A stretch of DNA of 64,000 bases from Streptomyces curacoi (GCF_001513975.1 NZ_KQ947998.1:80156-144155); one strand, 5' to 3'. Positions 43,652 through 53,073 are shown, counted from the first letter of the stretch. Notes: a model not told the origin generated them from the sequence alone. Program-made: numbers and translations.

Positions 43652-43882
43652 ATGGGGAGTTCACCGCTTACGTGGCCGACAGAGCGGACCGAGATGCTCC
43701 GGATATCGTCGGGGACTGCCCTGGACGCATGGACCCCGAGCCCGTTCCGGACGTACATCGACGAGCACGCGACCCGGCTGTGGCCGGCGGGGCCCGCGCA
43801 GGGGCCCTGTGTCGTCTCCGTCCCCGGTGGCGCCCGTCCCGTCGGCGTCGCTATGTCCACGACGGACAACCGGAACCGCTGA
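43652..43882 (+). CDS. Possible small protein upstream of gabT
   Basis: The 400-base spacer 43591–43990 holds one open frame whose later two thirds show coding-like third-position GC and unremarkable amino-acid content (PFRTYIDEHATRLWP, GPCVVSVPGGARPVG). No clear ribosome site or recognisable family is seen, and it may be a fragment of a lost gene. The rest of the spacer holds only the likely gabT promoter region, with TAGCCT at 43924–43929. Confidence 0.25.
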   Translation: MGSSPLTWPTERTEMLRISSGTALDAWTPSPFRTYIDEHATRLWPAGPAQGPCVVSVPGGARPVGVAMSTTDNRNR

Positions 43883-43990
43883 CAACGCCCACATGGAGCA
43901 TGCCCACCCCCCGCTCCCCGCCCTAGCCTGCGAGAAAAGAGAAGACAAGCGTCCGCAAAACCCCCACTCGCACAATCCCAGGAGCCCCTC

Positions 43991-45325
43991 ATGAGCGCAC
44001 TTCCGCAGGAGCGCCGCGTCGTCACCGCCATCCCCGGCCCGAAGTCGCAGGAGCTGCAGGCCCGCCGTACCGCCGCGGTCGCGCAGGGCGTGGGCTCCGT
44101 GCTGCCCGTCTTCACGGCGCGTGCGGGCGGCGGCATCATCGAGGACGTCGACGGGAACCGGCTCATCGACTTCGGCTCGGGCATCGCGGTGACGTCCGTC
44201 GGCGCGTCCGCCGAGGCCGTCGTACGCAAGGCGACCGCGCAGCTCGCCGACTTCACCCACACCTGTTTCATGGTCACGCCGTACGAGGGCTACGTCGCCG
44301 TCGCCGAGGCGCTGGCCGAGCTGACCCCCGGTGACCACGCCAAGAAGTCGGCGCTGTTCAACTCCGGCGCCGAGGCCGTCGAGAACGCCGTGAAGATCGC
44401 CCGCGCGTACACCAAGCGCCAGGCCGTCGTCGTGTTCGACCACGGCTACCACGGCCGTACGAACCTCACCATGGCGCTGACCGCCAAGAACATGCCGTAC
44501 AAGCACGGCTTCGGCCCGTTCGCGCCCGAGGTCTACCGGGTGCCGGTGGCGTACGGCTACCGCTGGCCGACCGGCCCGGAGAACGCGGGTCCGGAGGCCG
44601 CCGCGCAGGCCATCGACCAGATGTCGAAGCAGGTCGGCGCGGACAACATCGCCGCGATCCTCATCGAGCCGGTCCTCGGCGAGGGCGGCTTCATCGAGCC
44701 GGCCAAGGGCTTCCTGCCGGCCATCCGTCAGTTCGCCGCCGACAACGGCATCGTCTTCGTCGCGGACGAGATCCAGTCCGGCTTCTGCCGTACGGGCCAG
44801 TGGTTCGCCTGCGAGGACGAGGGCATCGTCCCGGACCTGATCACCACCGCCAAGGGCATCGCGGGCGGTCTGCCGCTCGCCGCCGTGACCGGCCGCGCCG
44901 AGATCATGGACGCCGCGCACGCCGGTGGCCTGGGCGGCACCTACGGCGGCAACCCGGTCGCGTGTGCCGGTGCGCTGGGCTCCATCGAGACGATGAAGGA
45001 GCTCGACCTCAACACCAAGGCGAAGAACATCGAGGCGATCATGAAGGCCCGCCTCACCGCCATGGCCGAGAAGTTCGACATCGTCGGTGACATCCGGGGC
45101 CGGGGCGCGATGATCGCCATCGAGCTCGTCAAGGACCGTACGACCAAGGAGCCGAACCCGGAGGCGACCGCCGCGCTGGCCAAGGCCTGCCACTTGGAGG
45201 GCCTGCTGGTCCTGACCTGTGGCACCTACGGCAATGTGCTGCGCTTCCTGCCGCCGCTGGTCATCGGCGAGGAGCTGCTGAACGAGGGCCTCGACATCAT
45301 CGAGCAGGCGTTCGCCCGCATCTGA
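43991..45325 (+). CDS. gabT: 4-aminobutyrate aminotransferase
   Basis: 444-residue PLP-dependent class III aminotransferase that transfers the amino group of GABA to 2-oxoglutarate, giving succinate semialdehyde. The PLP-binding lysine is K288 in ITTAKGIAGG, the PLP-contacting D259 lies in FVADEIQSGFCRTG, and the cofactor phosphate-binding region includes NSGAEAVENAVK. Length is typical. The ATG at 43991 has AGGAG seven bases upstream. It is transcribed alone on the plus strand, opposite to the pot operon and the PucR–dehydrogenase pair, but fits between them metabolically. Confidence 0.93.
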   Translation: MSALPQERRVVTAIPGPKSQELQARRTAAVAQGVGSVLPVFTARAGGGIIEDVDGNRLIDFGSGIAVTSVGASAEAVVRKATAQLADFTHTCFMVTPYEGYVAVAEALAELTPGDHAKKSALFNSGAEAVENAVKIARAYTKRQAVVVFDHGYHGRTNLTMALTAKNMPYKHGFGPFAPEVYRVPVAYGYRWPTGPENAGPEAAAQAIDQMSKQVGADNIAAILIEPVLGEGGFIEPAKGFLPAIRQFAADNGIVFVADEIQSGFCRTGQWFACEDEGIVPDLITTAKGIAGGLPLAAVTGRAEIMDAAHAGGLGGTYGGNPVACAGALGSIETMKELDLNTKAKNIEAIMKARLTAMAEKFDIVGDIRGRGAMIAIELVKDRTTKEPNPEATAALAKACHLEGLLVLTCGTYGNVLRFLPPLVIGEELLNEGLDIIEQAFARI

Positions 45326-45380
45326 GGTCCCAGCAAAACCACTGGTGAGGGACCGGGTGACCGTCCCGGGAACCACATGC

Positions 45381-45420
45381 GCCCCAGCCCTGACACCGTC
45401 CTCGGTTCCGGGGCTGGGGC
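45381..45420 (+). terminator. Terminator after gabT
   Basis: Perfect 10-bp arms GCCCCAGCCC (45381–45390) and GGGCTGGGGC (45411–45420) with a 20-base loop, 56 bases after the gabT stop. Confidence 0.65.
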
Positions 45421-45517
45421 GGCTGTCGTCAGAGCGTGTGAAGAAGGTGTGCGAGGTGGATGTCAGGACGCGATTCCGTCTGTCTAACGCCATCTCCCTG
45501 TCGTAGGTTCTAACCAG

Positions 45518-46381
45518 ATGAGAGATACACCCCGCCCAGAGGGGACTCTGGGTGACATCGGGCCGAGGCCTCCCCAGCTTCGACCTGGTCGTGCCCTCGC
45601 GCACACAACTGGGGCCTCCGGCTCCGGATCTCCTCACCGATCGGACAGTCGCTCGCCCCAAACCCCCCGGGGCGTGCGACGATCCGATCCGGACGGCCGC
45701 CTCGGAACTACCCCCCCTGTTCCGGGGCGGCCGACCTCCCTCTTCCTCCTTCTCGGTCTTCCGGCCCTCCTCTTCGCCCTGATCACCTGGCAGGTCGTCG
45801 CGGACGGGCCGCTCGTGCGTGTGGACGAGCGGGTCAGCCGGGCCCTGATCCACCCGGACCGCTTCTCCGAACTCCTCGCCGACCTGGGCAATGTCCAGGT
45901 CGCGGTCCCCGTCCTCGCCGCAGTCCTGCTTCACGTCGCCTGGCGGGCCCGCCGCATTGGTAGAGACCGCTGGTGGCTGCCGGCCACCGCGGCGGCCGTG
46001 CTGATGGCACTGGTCCCGGCCCTGGTCGTCCCCCTCAAGGAACTCACCGACCGCCCGGGCACCCCGGTCATGCCCCCGGCGACCGGCTACTTCCCCTCCG
46101 GCCACACCGCCACGGCCACCGTCGCCTACGGCTCCGCGACCCTGCTCCTCCTCCCCTGGCTCCGCACCGCCTACGCCCGCCGCGAGCTCCTCATCGCCTG
46201 CCTGGTCGTCAACGCGGCCGTCGGCTTCGGCCTGATCCGCCGCGGCTACCACTGGCCCCTGGACGTCGCGGCCAGCTGGTGCCTCTGCGGCGTGCTCCTG
46301 TCCTCGCTCTGGCTGCTCCTCAGCCGAAGCAGCCGCCGAACGCCCACGGGGCCTGCTGGAAGCCGAACCGGTCCGAGTTGA
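45518..46381 (+). CDS. PAP2-family membrane phosphatase
   Basis: 287-residue integral membrane phosphatase. After a hydrophilic N-tail of about 70 residues come five or six helices and the three PAP2 catalytic motifs: KELTDRP (174–180), SGHT (194–197) and RRGYHWPLD (241–249). Substrates of the family include phosphatidic acid and undecaprenyl pyrophosphate. A TAGGTT hexamer at 45504–45509 lies nine bases before the ATG and no ribosome site is present, so the message may be leaderless. The last 62 bases overlap the decayed chitinase gene on the other strand. Confidence 0.82.
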   Translation: MRDTPRPEGTLGDIGPRPPQLRPGRALAHTTGASGSGSPHRSDSRSPQTPRGVRRSDPDGRLGTTPPVPGRPTSLFLLLGLPALLFALITWQVVADGPLVRVDERVSRALIHPDRFSELLADLGNVQVAVPVLAAVLLHVAWRARRIGRDRWWLPATAAAVLMALVPALVVPLKELTDRPGTPVMPPATGYFPSGHTATATVAYGSATLLLLPWLRTAYARRELLIACLVVNAAVGFGLIRRGYHWPLDVAASWCLCGVLLSSLWLLLSRSSRRTPTGPAGSRTGPS

Positions 46382-46767
46382 TCGACCACGCCATCGGGCC
46401 GCGCAGCGTGGGCCAGGTGTCATGGGGGGTGCACGACCCGCTGGGAAGGACTTGTTCGGGATGGTGGTCGAAGCTGAGGATCGGGCCCGAGTCGCAGCCC
46501 TGGGCGGGTAGGAGCGTCAGGTCGTCGCGCGGCGCGTGGCCGACCGGGCGGCAGGCCCTTGCCCTTGAGGTCTGGCCGCCCCACTTGCCGGTGTCGTAGC
46601 ACTGGTGGCCGAGCTGGACGAAGAACGTCTCCGTCGCGGCCCGCCGCGAAACCGCCGTTCTTCGCGAGGTCCGCGTCCGCCGCACGGGCGGCCGGCGAGC
46701 GTGCGGTGGCGCCGGGCCGGGTCAGGGCCGCGGTGGTCAGGAGGGCGAGGGGGCTGGGGCGAACCGT
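46320..46767 (-). pseudogene. Decayed GH18 chitinase gene
   Basis: On the minus strand a signal-peptide-like stretch (LALLTTAALTRPGATAR, then ADADLAKNGGF) is encoded from 46767 downward, but the codon at the expected start position is ACG (complement 46765–46767) after a GGAGG site. A frame change then leads into FFVQLGHQCYDTGKWGG and the C-terminus SCTPHDTWPTLRGPMAWSI, which closely resembles the end of streptomycete GH18 chitinases (LRG-MTWSINWD). The whole catalytic middle is missing, so this is a remnant. It accounts for most of the 473 bases between the PAP2 gene and the next gene. Confidence 0.72.
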
Positions 46768-46854
46768 AAGTGCCTCCAGGGGTGGGGGAACCGGAGGGTG
46801 GAGCTGCCCGGCGTTTGGTGCAGGCCAGTCTCCCTCGTCGAAGGTTTCCGCAGG

Positions 46855-47307
46855 CTAGCTCTCCTCCTCCCGGGCCAGTCCCGCCGCCGCCTCGTGCATG
46901 GCGAGTTCGAGGAGGGCGGGGTCGGTGAGGGTGCCGGTGCCGTCCGGGGGGATCAGCCAGCGGATGCCCCCTGTGGAGCGGCCCGGGTACGGCACGACGA
47001 TCCAGGTGCCGGCTCCGGCCGTACGGATGCCGGTGCCGAGCCAGCGGGCGGCCGTGCCGGGCGGCACGAAGAAGCCCATGCGCGCGTCGCCGAAGTCGAC
47101 CAGGACGGGGCCGAGTTGATCGATGATGCGGGTGAGGACGTCGAGGGTCGGGTAGCCGAGCTCGCCCGGCAGGATGAGTACGTCCCACGCCTTGCCGGCG
47201 GGCAGCAGCGCGACCCCGAGGGGGTTGCGCTCCCACTCCCAGCGGCAGGCTTCGGGATCCGGAGCAGCGGATGCCAGCCACTCGACCGCCGTCTTCGCCC
47301 CTGTCAT
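46855..47307 (-). CDS. Conserved small protein of unknown function
   Basis: 150-residue soluble protein that I do not recognise with certainty. It has WEWERNPLGVALLPAGKAWDV near residue 23, a central GPVLVDFGDARMGFFVPPGT, and an acidic-helical C-terminus. The fold may relate to actinobacterial primase/polymerase N-domain-like proteins, a weak impression only. The start is well supported: ATG with complement 47305–47307 and GGAGGT seven bases upstream. It follows the amine oxidase gene after 113 bases on the same strand and may or may not be cotranscribed. Confidence 0.6.
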   Translation of the reverse strand: MTGAKTAVEWLASAAPDPEACRWEWERNPLGVALLPAGKAWDVLILPGELGYPTLDVLTRIIDQLGPVLVDFGDARMGFFVPPGTAARWLGTGIRTAGAGTWIVVPYPGRSTGGIRWLIPPDGTGTLTDPALLELAMHEAAAGLAREEES

Positions 47308-47420
47308 GACGGTGACCTCCCTTTCTCACTGGACGCTGGTCGCGTCACGAGGGAGAGGGAGGTCACCGGTCGGGCATTACGCGGGTTTTCGCCACCAATT
47401 CGAAGTGAGCTGAGTCACAT

Positions 47421-48839
47421 TCAGCTGTCGAAGCCGAGGCCCAGCCTGTCCATCGTCCTCAGCCACAGGTTGCGGCGGCCGGCGTGCGCATCGGCCCGGG
47501 CCAGCGACCACTTGGTGAGCGCGATGCCGGTCCAGGCGAAGGGCTCCGGCGGGAAGGGCAGCGGCTTCTTGCGGACCATCGCGAGCTGGGTGCGCTCGGT
47601 GCGCTCCCCCGCCAGCAGGTCCAGCATCACGTCCGCGCCGAACCGGGTCGCACCGACGCCGAGACCCGTGAAGCCGGCCGCGTACGCCACCTTGCCCTGG
47701 TGGGCCGTGCCGAAGAACGCCGAGAAGCGCGAGCAGGTGTCGATCGCGCCGCCCCAGGCGTGGCTGAAGCGGACGCCCTCCAGCTGCGGGAAGCAGGTGA
47801 AGAAGTGCCCGGCGAGCTTGGCGTACGTCTCCGGGCGGTCGTCGTACTCGGCGCGGACCCGGCCGCCGTACGGGTAGATCGCGTCGTAGCCGCCCCAGAG
47901 GATGCGGTTGTCGGCGGAGAGGCGGAAGTAGTGGAACTGGTTCGCCGAGTCGCCGAGGCCCTGGCGGTTCTGCCAGCCGATCGACGCGAGCTGGTCCGCG
48001 GTGAGTGGCTCGGTCATCAGGGCGTAGTCGTAGACGGGGACGGTGTAGGCGCGCACGCGCCTGACCAGGCTCGGGAAGATGTTCGTGCCGAGGGCGACCT
48101 TGCGGGCGCGGACCTGGCCGTAGGGGGTGCGTACGGCCATCCCGGCGCCGTACGGCTTCAGGGTGAGGGCGGGGGTGTGCTCGTAGAGGCGGACGCCGAG
48201 GCGCAGGCACGCCCGCTTCAGGCCCCACGCCAGTTTGGCCGGGTTGACCAGGGCCACGCCGCGGCGGTCGTAGAGGCCGGCCTCGAACGTCGGTGAGTCG
48301 ACCTGTGCCCGCACCGCTTCCGCGTCGAGGAACTCCATGCCGTCGGCGAGGCCCCGGCGCTCCATCTCCTCGTACCAGTCGCGCAGTTCCCACGCCTGGT
48401 AGGTCTCGGTGGCGACGTCGATCTCGCCGGTGCGCTCGAAGTCGCAGTCGAGGGAGTAGCGGGCGACCGCCTTCTCGATCTCGTCGAGGTTGCGGGCGCC
48501 CAGCTCCTGAAGCTTGTGGATCTCGTCCGGCCAGCGGGTGAGCCCGTTGGGCAGACCGTGGGTGAGGGAGGCGGCGCAGAAGCCGCCGTTGCGGCCCGAG
48601 GCGGCCCAGCCCACCTCGCGGCCTTCGAGCAGCACCACGTCCCGCTGCGGGTCGCGCTCCTTGGCGAGGAGCGCGGTCCACAGTCCGCTGTAGCCGCCGC
48701 CGACGACCAGCAGGTCACAGGTCTCGGCGGTGGTCAGGGCGGGTTCGGGGCGGGGCCTGCCGGGGTCGTCCAGCCAGTACGGGACCGGCTGGGCTTCAGA
48801 GAGTGCCTTCGTCCAACTGTTCATGGCGCTTGGGGCCAT
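47421..48839 (-). CDS. FAD-dependent amine oxidoreductase, PuuB-like
   Basis: 472-residue DAO-family flavoprotein. The dinucleotide-binding motif VVGGGYSGLWTA lies near residues 44–56, the segment VGWAASGRNGGF after it is typical of gamma-glutamylputrescine or putrescine oxidases, and the C-terminal FAD contact reads FTGLGVGATRFGADV. It would oxidise putrescine or gamma-glutamylputrescine to the aldehyde with release of ammonia and hydrogen peroxide. ATG (complement 48837–48839) has AGGGAG eight bases upstream and lies 22 bases after potC, making it the last gene of the polyamine operon. Confidence 0.83.
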   Translation of the reverse strand: MAPSAMNSWTKALSEAQPVPYWLDDPGRPRPEPALTTAETCDLLVVGGGYSGLWTALLAKERDPQRDVVLLEGREVGWAASGRNGGFCAASLTHGLPNGLTRWPDEIHKLQELGARNLDEIEKAVARYSLDCDFERTGEIDVATETYQAWELRDWYEEMERRGLADGMEFLDAEAVRAQVDSPTFEAGLYDRRGVALVNPAKLAWGLKRACLRLGVRLYEHTPALTLKPYGAGMAVRTPYGQVRARKVALGTNIFPSLVRRVRAYTVPVYDYALMTEPLTADQLASIGWQNRQGLGDSANQFHYFRLSADNRILWGGYDAIYPYGGRVRAEYDDRPETYAKLAGHFFTCFPQLEGVRFSHAWGGAIDTCSRFSAFFGTAHQGKVAYAAGFTGLGVGATRFGADVMLDLLAGERTERTQLAMVRKKPLPFPPEPFAWTGIALTKWSLARADAHAGRRNLWLRTMDRLGLGFDS

Positions 48840-48861
48840 GATTTCAACTCCCTACAGGGGC

Positions 48862-49662
48862 TTATGCCTTCTGCTTGTTTCTGCGGTTTCCGATGACCAT
48901 GGAGGCCAGGACGAGCAGTACGGCGACGACGAACATGGCCGTACCGATGACATTGATCTGGACCGGCGTGCCGCGCTGTGCCGAACCCCAGACGAACATC
49001 GGGAAGGTGACGGTGGAGCCCGCGTTGAAATTGGTGATGATGAAATCGTCGAAGGAGAGCGCGAACGCGAGCAGCGCGCCCGCCGCGATTCCGGGGGCGG
49101 CGATCGGCAGGGTGACCCGGAGGAACGTCTGGAACGGGCCGGCGTACAGGTCCTGGGCGGCCTGCTCCAGCCTCGGGTCCATCGACATCACGCGCGCCTT
49201 CACCGCCGTCACGACGAAGCTGAGGCAGAACATGATGTGGGCGATGAGGACCGTCCAGAAGCCCAGCTGCGCGCCCATGTTGAGGAACAGGGTGAGCAGC
49301 GAGGCCGCCATGACGACCTCGGGCATCGCCATCGGCAGGAAGATCAGCGAGTTCACCGCGCCCCGCGCGCGGAAGCGGTAGCGGACCAGCGCGAAGGCGA
49401 TCATCGTGCCGAGGAGCGTGGCGCCGAGCGTCGCCCAGAACGCGATCTGGAGGCTGACCGACAGCGAGCCGCACAGATCGGAGACGCCGCACGGGTCCTT
49501 CCACGCGGCCGTGGAGAACTCCTGCCACTCGTAGTTGAAGCGCCCCTTCGGCTGGTTGAAGGAGAAGACCGTCACGACGATGTTCGGCAGGAGGAGATAA
49601 GCGAGCGTCAGCAGTCCCGCGATGACGACGAGATTGCGCTTGAGCCAGTTGACGAAGGTCAT
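48862..49662 (-). CDS. potC: Polyamine ABC transporter permease PotC
   Basis: 266-residue inner-membrane permease with six predicted helices and the EAA loop LEQAAQDLYAGPFQTFLRVT, typical of PotC-type spermidine/putrescine permeases. The ATG (complement 49660–49662) follows the potB stop TAA with no gap. With PotB it forms the membrane channel of the PotABCD importer. Confidence 0.88.
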   Translation of the reverse strand: MTFVNWLKRNLVVIAGLLTLAYLLLPNIVVTVFSFNQPKGRFNYEWQEFSTAAWKDPCGVSDLCGSLSVSLQIAFWATLGATLLGTMIAFALVRYRFRARGAVNSLIFLPMAMPEVVMAASLLTLFLNMGAQLGFWTVLIAHIMFCLSFVVTAVKARVMSMDPRLEQAAQDLYAGPFQTFLRVTLPIAAPGIAAGALLAFALSFDDFIITNFNAGSTVTFPMFVWGSAQRGTPVQINVIGTAMFVVAVLLVLASMVIGNRRNKQKA

Positions 49663-50592
49663 TTAAACCAGATCCTCCGTGCCGGACTTGCGGATGTAGA
49701 CCGTCACCATGACGAGGATGGCGGCCATGAGGATGAAGGAGAGGGCAGCGGCCGTCGGATAGTCCAGAATGCGCAGGAACTGCGACTGGATGACGTTGCC
49801 GACCATGCGGGTGTCGGTGGAACCGAGCAGATCGGCGTTGACGTAGTCACCGGCGGCCGGGATGAAGGTCAGCAGCGTGCCGGAGACGACGCCCGGCATC
49901 GACAGCGGGAAGGTGACCTTCCGGAAGGTCACCCAGGGCTTCGCGTACAGATCGCCCGCCGCCTCGTGCAGCCTGCCGTCGATGCGCTCCAGCGAGGTGT
50001 AGAGCGGCAGGATCATGAACGGCAGGAAGTTGTACGTCAGACCGCACACCACCGCGAGCGGCGTGGCCAGCACGCGGTCGCCCTCGGTCATGCCGAGCCA
50101 GCCGGTGACGTCCAGGACATGCAGCGTGTTGAGGGCGCCGACGACCGGGCCGCCGTCCGCGAGGATCGTCTTCCAGGCGAGGGTGCGGATCAGGAAGCTG
50201 GTGAAGAACGGCGCGATCACCAGGATCATGATCAGATTCCGCCAGCGGCCCGCGCGGAAGGCGATGAGGTAGGCGAGCGGGTAGCCGAGGATCAGGCACA
50301 GGATCGTCGCCGAGCCCGCGTAGAGCACCGAGCGCAGGAACTGCGGGTAGTACTCGGACAGGGCGTCCCAGTAGGTGGCGAAGTGCCAGGTGACCTTGTA
50401 GCCCTCCTCCAGGGAGCCCGTCTGCACGGACGTGGAGGCCTGGTAGATCATCGGCAGCGCGAAGAAGACCAGCAGCCAGAGGATGCCGGGCAGGAGCAGC
50501 CAGTAGGGCACCAGCCGGCCGCGTCTGCGCGGAGGCTTCTTCTCGGGGGCCGTCGGGGTCAGAGGCGGTGGCGCCTCGGTGAGCGTCGACAT
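49663..50592 (-). CDS. potB: Polyamine ABC transporter permease PotB
   Basis: 309-residue inner-membrane permease with a proline-rich cytoplasmic tail of about 25 residues, six helices, and the EAA loop LHEAAGDLYAKPWVTFRKVT. The ATG (complement 50590–50592) overlaps the potA stop by one base as TGATG, and the gene abuts potC, indicating strong translational coupling. Confidence 0.88.
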   Translation of the reverse strand: MSTLTEAPPPLTPTAPEKKPPRRRGRLVPYWLLLPGILWLLVFFALPMIYQASTSVQTGSLEEGYKVTWHFATYWDALSEYYPQFLRSVLYAGSATILCLILGYPLAYLIAFRAGRWRNLIMILVIAPFFTSFLIRTLAWKTILADGGPVVGALNTLHVLDVTGWLGMTEGDRVLATPLAVVCGLTYNFLPFMILPLYTSLERIDGRLHEAAGDLYAKPWVTFRKVTFPLSMPGVVSGTLLTFIPAAGDYVNADLLGSTDTRMVGNVIQSQFLRILDYPTAAALSFILMAAILVMVTVYIRKSGTEDLV

Positions 50593-51737
50593 CAGGAGGC
50601 CGCCCCTTCGTCGACACCGGCGTCGATGTCCTGAGCCGCGTCCAGGCCGAAGGTGTGGGCCGGGTTCCAGTGCAGGACGACGTCGGCGCCGGGCACCAGC
50701 CGGGGATCGCGGTCGATGTTCTGGGCGTAGACCTCGAAGTCGGGGCAGACCGGGCTGTCGACGACGTACTGCGTGGAGACGCCGATGAAGGAGGAGTCGG
50801 CGATCTTGCCGGTGATCCGGTTGCGGCCCTCCGGGATCTCGCCCGCCTCGTCCGCGTGCGTGAGGGAGATCTTCTCCGGGCGCACACCGACGAGCACCTT
50901 GCCGCCGGTCGACGTGGGCGCGCCGCACCGCGCCCCGGGCAGGACGAGCTTGCCGCCGCCCGCCTTCAGCACGATGTCGTCGCCGCTCCTGGCGTCGACC
51001 TCGGCCTCGATGAAGTTCGAGGTGCCGAGGAAGTTGGCGACGAACGTGGTGCGCGGGTTCTCGTAGAGGTCGGTCGGCGAGCCGAGCTGTTCGACGCGGC
51101 CCGCGTTCATCACGGCGACCGTGTCGGCCATCGTCATGGCCTCCTCCTGGTCGTGCGTGACATGGATGAAGGTGATGCCGACCTCGGTCTGGATGCGCTT
51201 GAGCTCCAGCTGCATCTGGCGGCGCAGCTTCAGGTCGAGGGCGCCGAGGGGCTCGTCGAGGAGGAGCACCTTCGGGTGGTTGATGAGGGCCCGGGCCACG
51301 GCCACCCGCTGCTGCTGACCACCCGACAGCTGGTGCGGCTTCTTGCGCGCCTGCTCGCCGAGCTGGACGAGGTCGAGCATCTCCTCGACCTGCTTCTTCA
51401 CGCTCTTGATGCCGCGGCGGCGCAGGCCGAAGGCGACGTTCTCGAAGATGTCGAGGTGCGGGAAGAGGGCGTACGACTGGAAGACGGTGTTCACCGGCCG
51501 CTTGTACGGCGGCAGGGCCGTCACGTCCTGGTCGCCGAGGTGGACGGTGCCGCCGGTGGGCTCCTCCAGGCCGGCGATCATGCGCAGGGTGGTGGTCTTG
51601 CCGCAGCCCGAGGCGCCGAGCAGGGCGAAGAAGGAGCCCTGGGGCACGGTCAGGTCGAGCGGGTGTACGGCGGTGAAGGAGCCGTAGGTCTTGGTGATGC
51701 CGGAGAGGCGGACGTCGCCGCTGGTGTCGTTCGTCAT
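50592..51737 (-). CDS. potA: Polyamine ABC transporter ATP-binding protein PotA
   Basis: 381-residue cytoplasmic ATPase energising PotBC. Walker A GASGCGKTT lies near residues 42–50, the signature LSGGQQQRVAVARAL and Walker B VLLLDEPLGALD follow, and a C-terminal TOBE-type domain is present from about 240 (VLVGVRPEKISL). ATG (complement 51735–51737) is chosen; an in-frame GTG nine bases upstream overlaps the potD stop. Unlike the two sugar importers in this window, this system has its own ATPase. Confidence 0.92.
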   Translation of the reverse strand: MTNDTSGDVRLSGITKTYGSFTAVHPLDLTVPQGSFFALLGASGCGKTTTLRMIAGLEEPTGGTVHLGDQDVTALPPYKRPVNTVFQSYALFPHLDIFENVAFGLRRRGIKSVKKQVEEMLDLVQLGEQARKKPHQLSGGQQQRVAVARALINHPKVLLLDEPLGALDLKLRRQMQLELKRIQTEVGITFIHVTHDQEEAMTMADTVAVMNAGRVEQLGSPTDLYENPRTTFVANFLGTSNFIEAEVDARSGDDIVLKAGGGKLVLPGARCGAPTSTGGKVLVGVRPEKISLTHADEAGEIPEGRNRITGKIADSSFIGVSTQYVVDSPVCPDFEVYAQNIDRDPRLVPGADVVLHWNPAHTFGLDAAQDIDAGVDEGAAS

Positions 51738-51742
51738 TGGTG

Positions 51743-52990
51743 TCACGCCCCTGTGAGCTTCGCGAACTTCTCTTCGTAGGCCGTCTCTTCCTTCGAGCTC
51801 AGTGAGCGGAAGGCGCGGGACTTGGCCTGCATGGCCTTGTCGGGGAGGATCAGCGGGTTGTTCGCCGCGTCCTCGTCGATCTTCGCAAGCTCTTCCTTCA
51901 CGCCGTCGACGGGACAGACGTAGTTGATGTAGGCGGCGAGCTCGGCGGCGGCCTTCGGCTCGAAGTAGTAGTCGATGAGCCGCTCGGCGTTCGTCTTGTG
52001 ACGGGCCTTGTTGGGGATGAGCAGGTTGTCGCTGGACGTCATGTAACCGCTGTCCGGGATCAGGAAGTCGATGTCCGGGCTGTCGGCCTTGAGCTGGACG
52101 ACGTCACCGGCCCAGGCGAGGCAGGCCGCGAAGTCTCCGCTGGTGAGGTCGGAGGTGTAGTCGTTGCCGGTGAACCGGCGGATCTGCTTCCTGTCGACGG
52201 CCTTCTGGAGGCGGGTGATCGCCGCGTCGTAGTCGTCGTCGGTGAACCTGGCGGGGTCCTTGCCCATGTCGAGCAGGGTCATCCCGATGGTGTCGCGCAT
52301 CTCGGTGAGGAGGCCGACGCGGCCCTTGAGCTTGGGGTTGTCGAGCAGGTCGGAGACCGTCTTCACCTCGACGCCGTCGAGCGCCTTCTTGTTGTAGGCG
52401 ATGACGGTCGAGATGCCCTGCCAGGGGTACGAGTACGCCCGTCCCGGGTCCCAGTCGGGGCTGCGGAACTGCTCCGACAGGTTGGCGAAGGCGTGCGGCA
52501 GGTTGGACGGGTCCAGTTTCTGGACCCACCCCAGGCGGATCAGGCGGCCGGCCAGCCAGTCGGTGAGGACGATGATGTCGCGCCCGGTGTCCTGACCGGC
52601 GGCCAGCTGCGGCTTGATCTTCCCGAAGAACTCGTTGTTGTCGTTGATGTCCTCGGTGTACTTGACCTTGATGCCGGTCCGCTTGGTGAACGTCTCCAGC
52701 GTCGGGTTACGCTTCCCGCTGTCGTCGACGTCCATGTACTCGGTCCAGTTGGAGAAGTTGACCACCTTCTCCTCGGCCGAGTGGTCCTCGGCGGACGTGC
52801 CGCCCTCGGTCTTGCCGGCCGCGGGGATCCCGCAGGCGCTGAGCGTTCCCAGTCCGCCCAGCGCGAGCGCGCCGCCCGCGGAGGCGCGCAGCAGGGAACG
52901 CCGAGTCATGGCGGCCCGGCCGCTCAGCAGGCTGCGCCGCATGGCGGCCACTTGGGCCGGGGACAGGCGGTCGGGCTCGTACTGCTCCAT
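51743..52990 (-). CDS. potD: Polyamine-binding lipoprotein PotD
   Basis: 415-residue exported binding protein of the PotD/PotF family. A long N-region contains a twin-arginine motif TRRSLLRAS and a lipobox LSACG, suggesting Tat export and lipidation. The mature part has NFSNWTEYMD and the family-typical WAGDVVQLK. ATG with complement 52988–52990 (MEQYEPDRLSP) has AAAGGG about 12 bases upstream. It follows the dehydrogenase by 83 bases and precedes potA by five, so it belongs to the same operon. Confidence 0.88.
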   Translation of the reverse strand: MEQYEPDRLSPAQVAAMRRSLLSGRAAMTRRSLLRASAGGALALGGLGTLSACGIPAAGKTEGGTSAEDHSAEEKVVNFSNWTEYMDVDDSGKRNPTLETFTKRTGIKVKYTEDINDNNEFFGKIKPQLAAGQDTGRDIIVLTDWLAGRLIRLGWVQKLDPSNLPHAFANLSEQFRSPDWDPGRAYSYPWQGISTVIAYNKKALDGVEVKTVSDLLDNPKLKGRVGLLTEMRDTIGMTLLDMGKDPARFTDDDYDAAITRLQKAVDRKQIRRFTGNDYTSDLTSGDFAACLAWAGDVVQLKADSPDIDFLIPDSGYMTSSDNLLIPNKARHKTNAERLIDYYFEPKAAAELAAYINYVCPVDGVKEELAKIDEDAANNPLILPDKAMQAKSRAFRSLSSKEETAYEEKFAKLTGA

Positions 52991-53073
52991 GCGCGTGGTG
53001 CCCTTTCGGGAGAGATCGGAAGGGAGGGGAGGCCGGTCGTGGGTCGGGCGGCCGGCTGCTCCCCCTGATCTGG

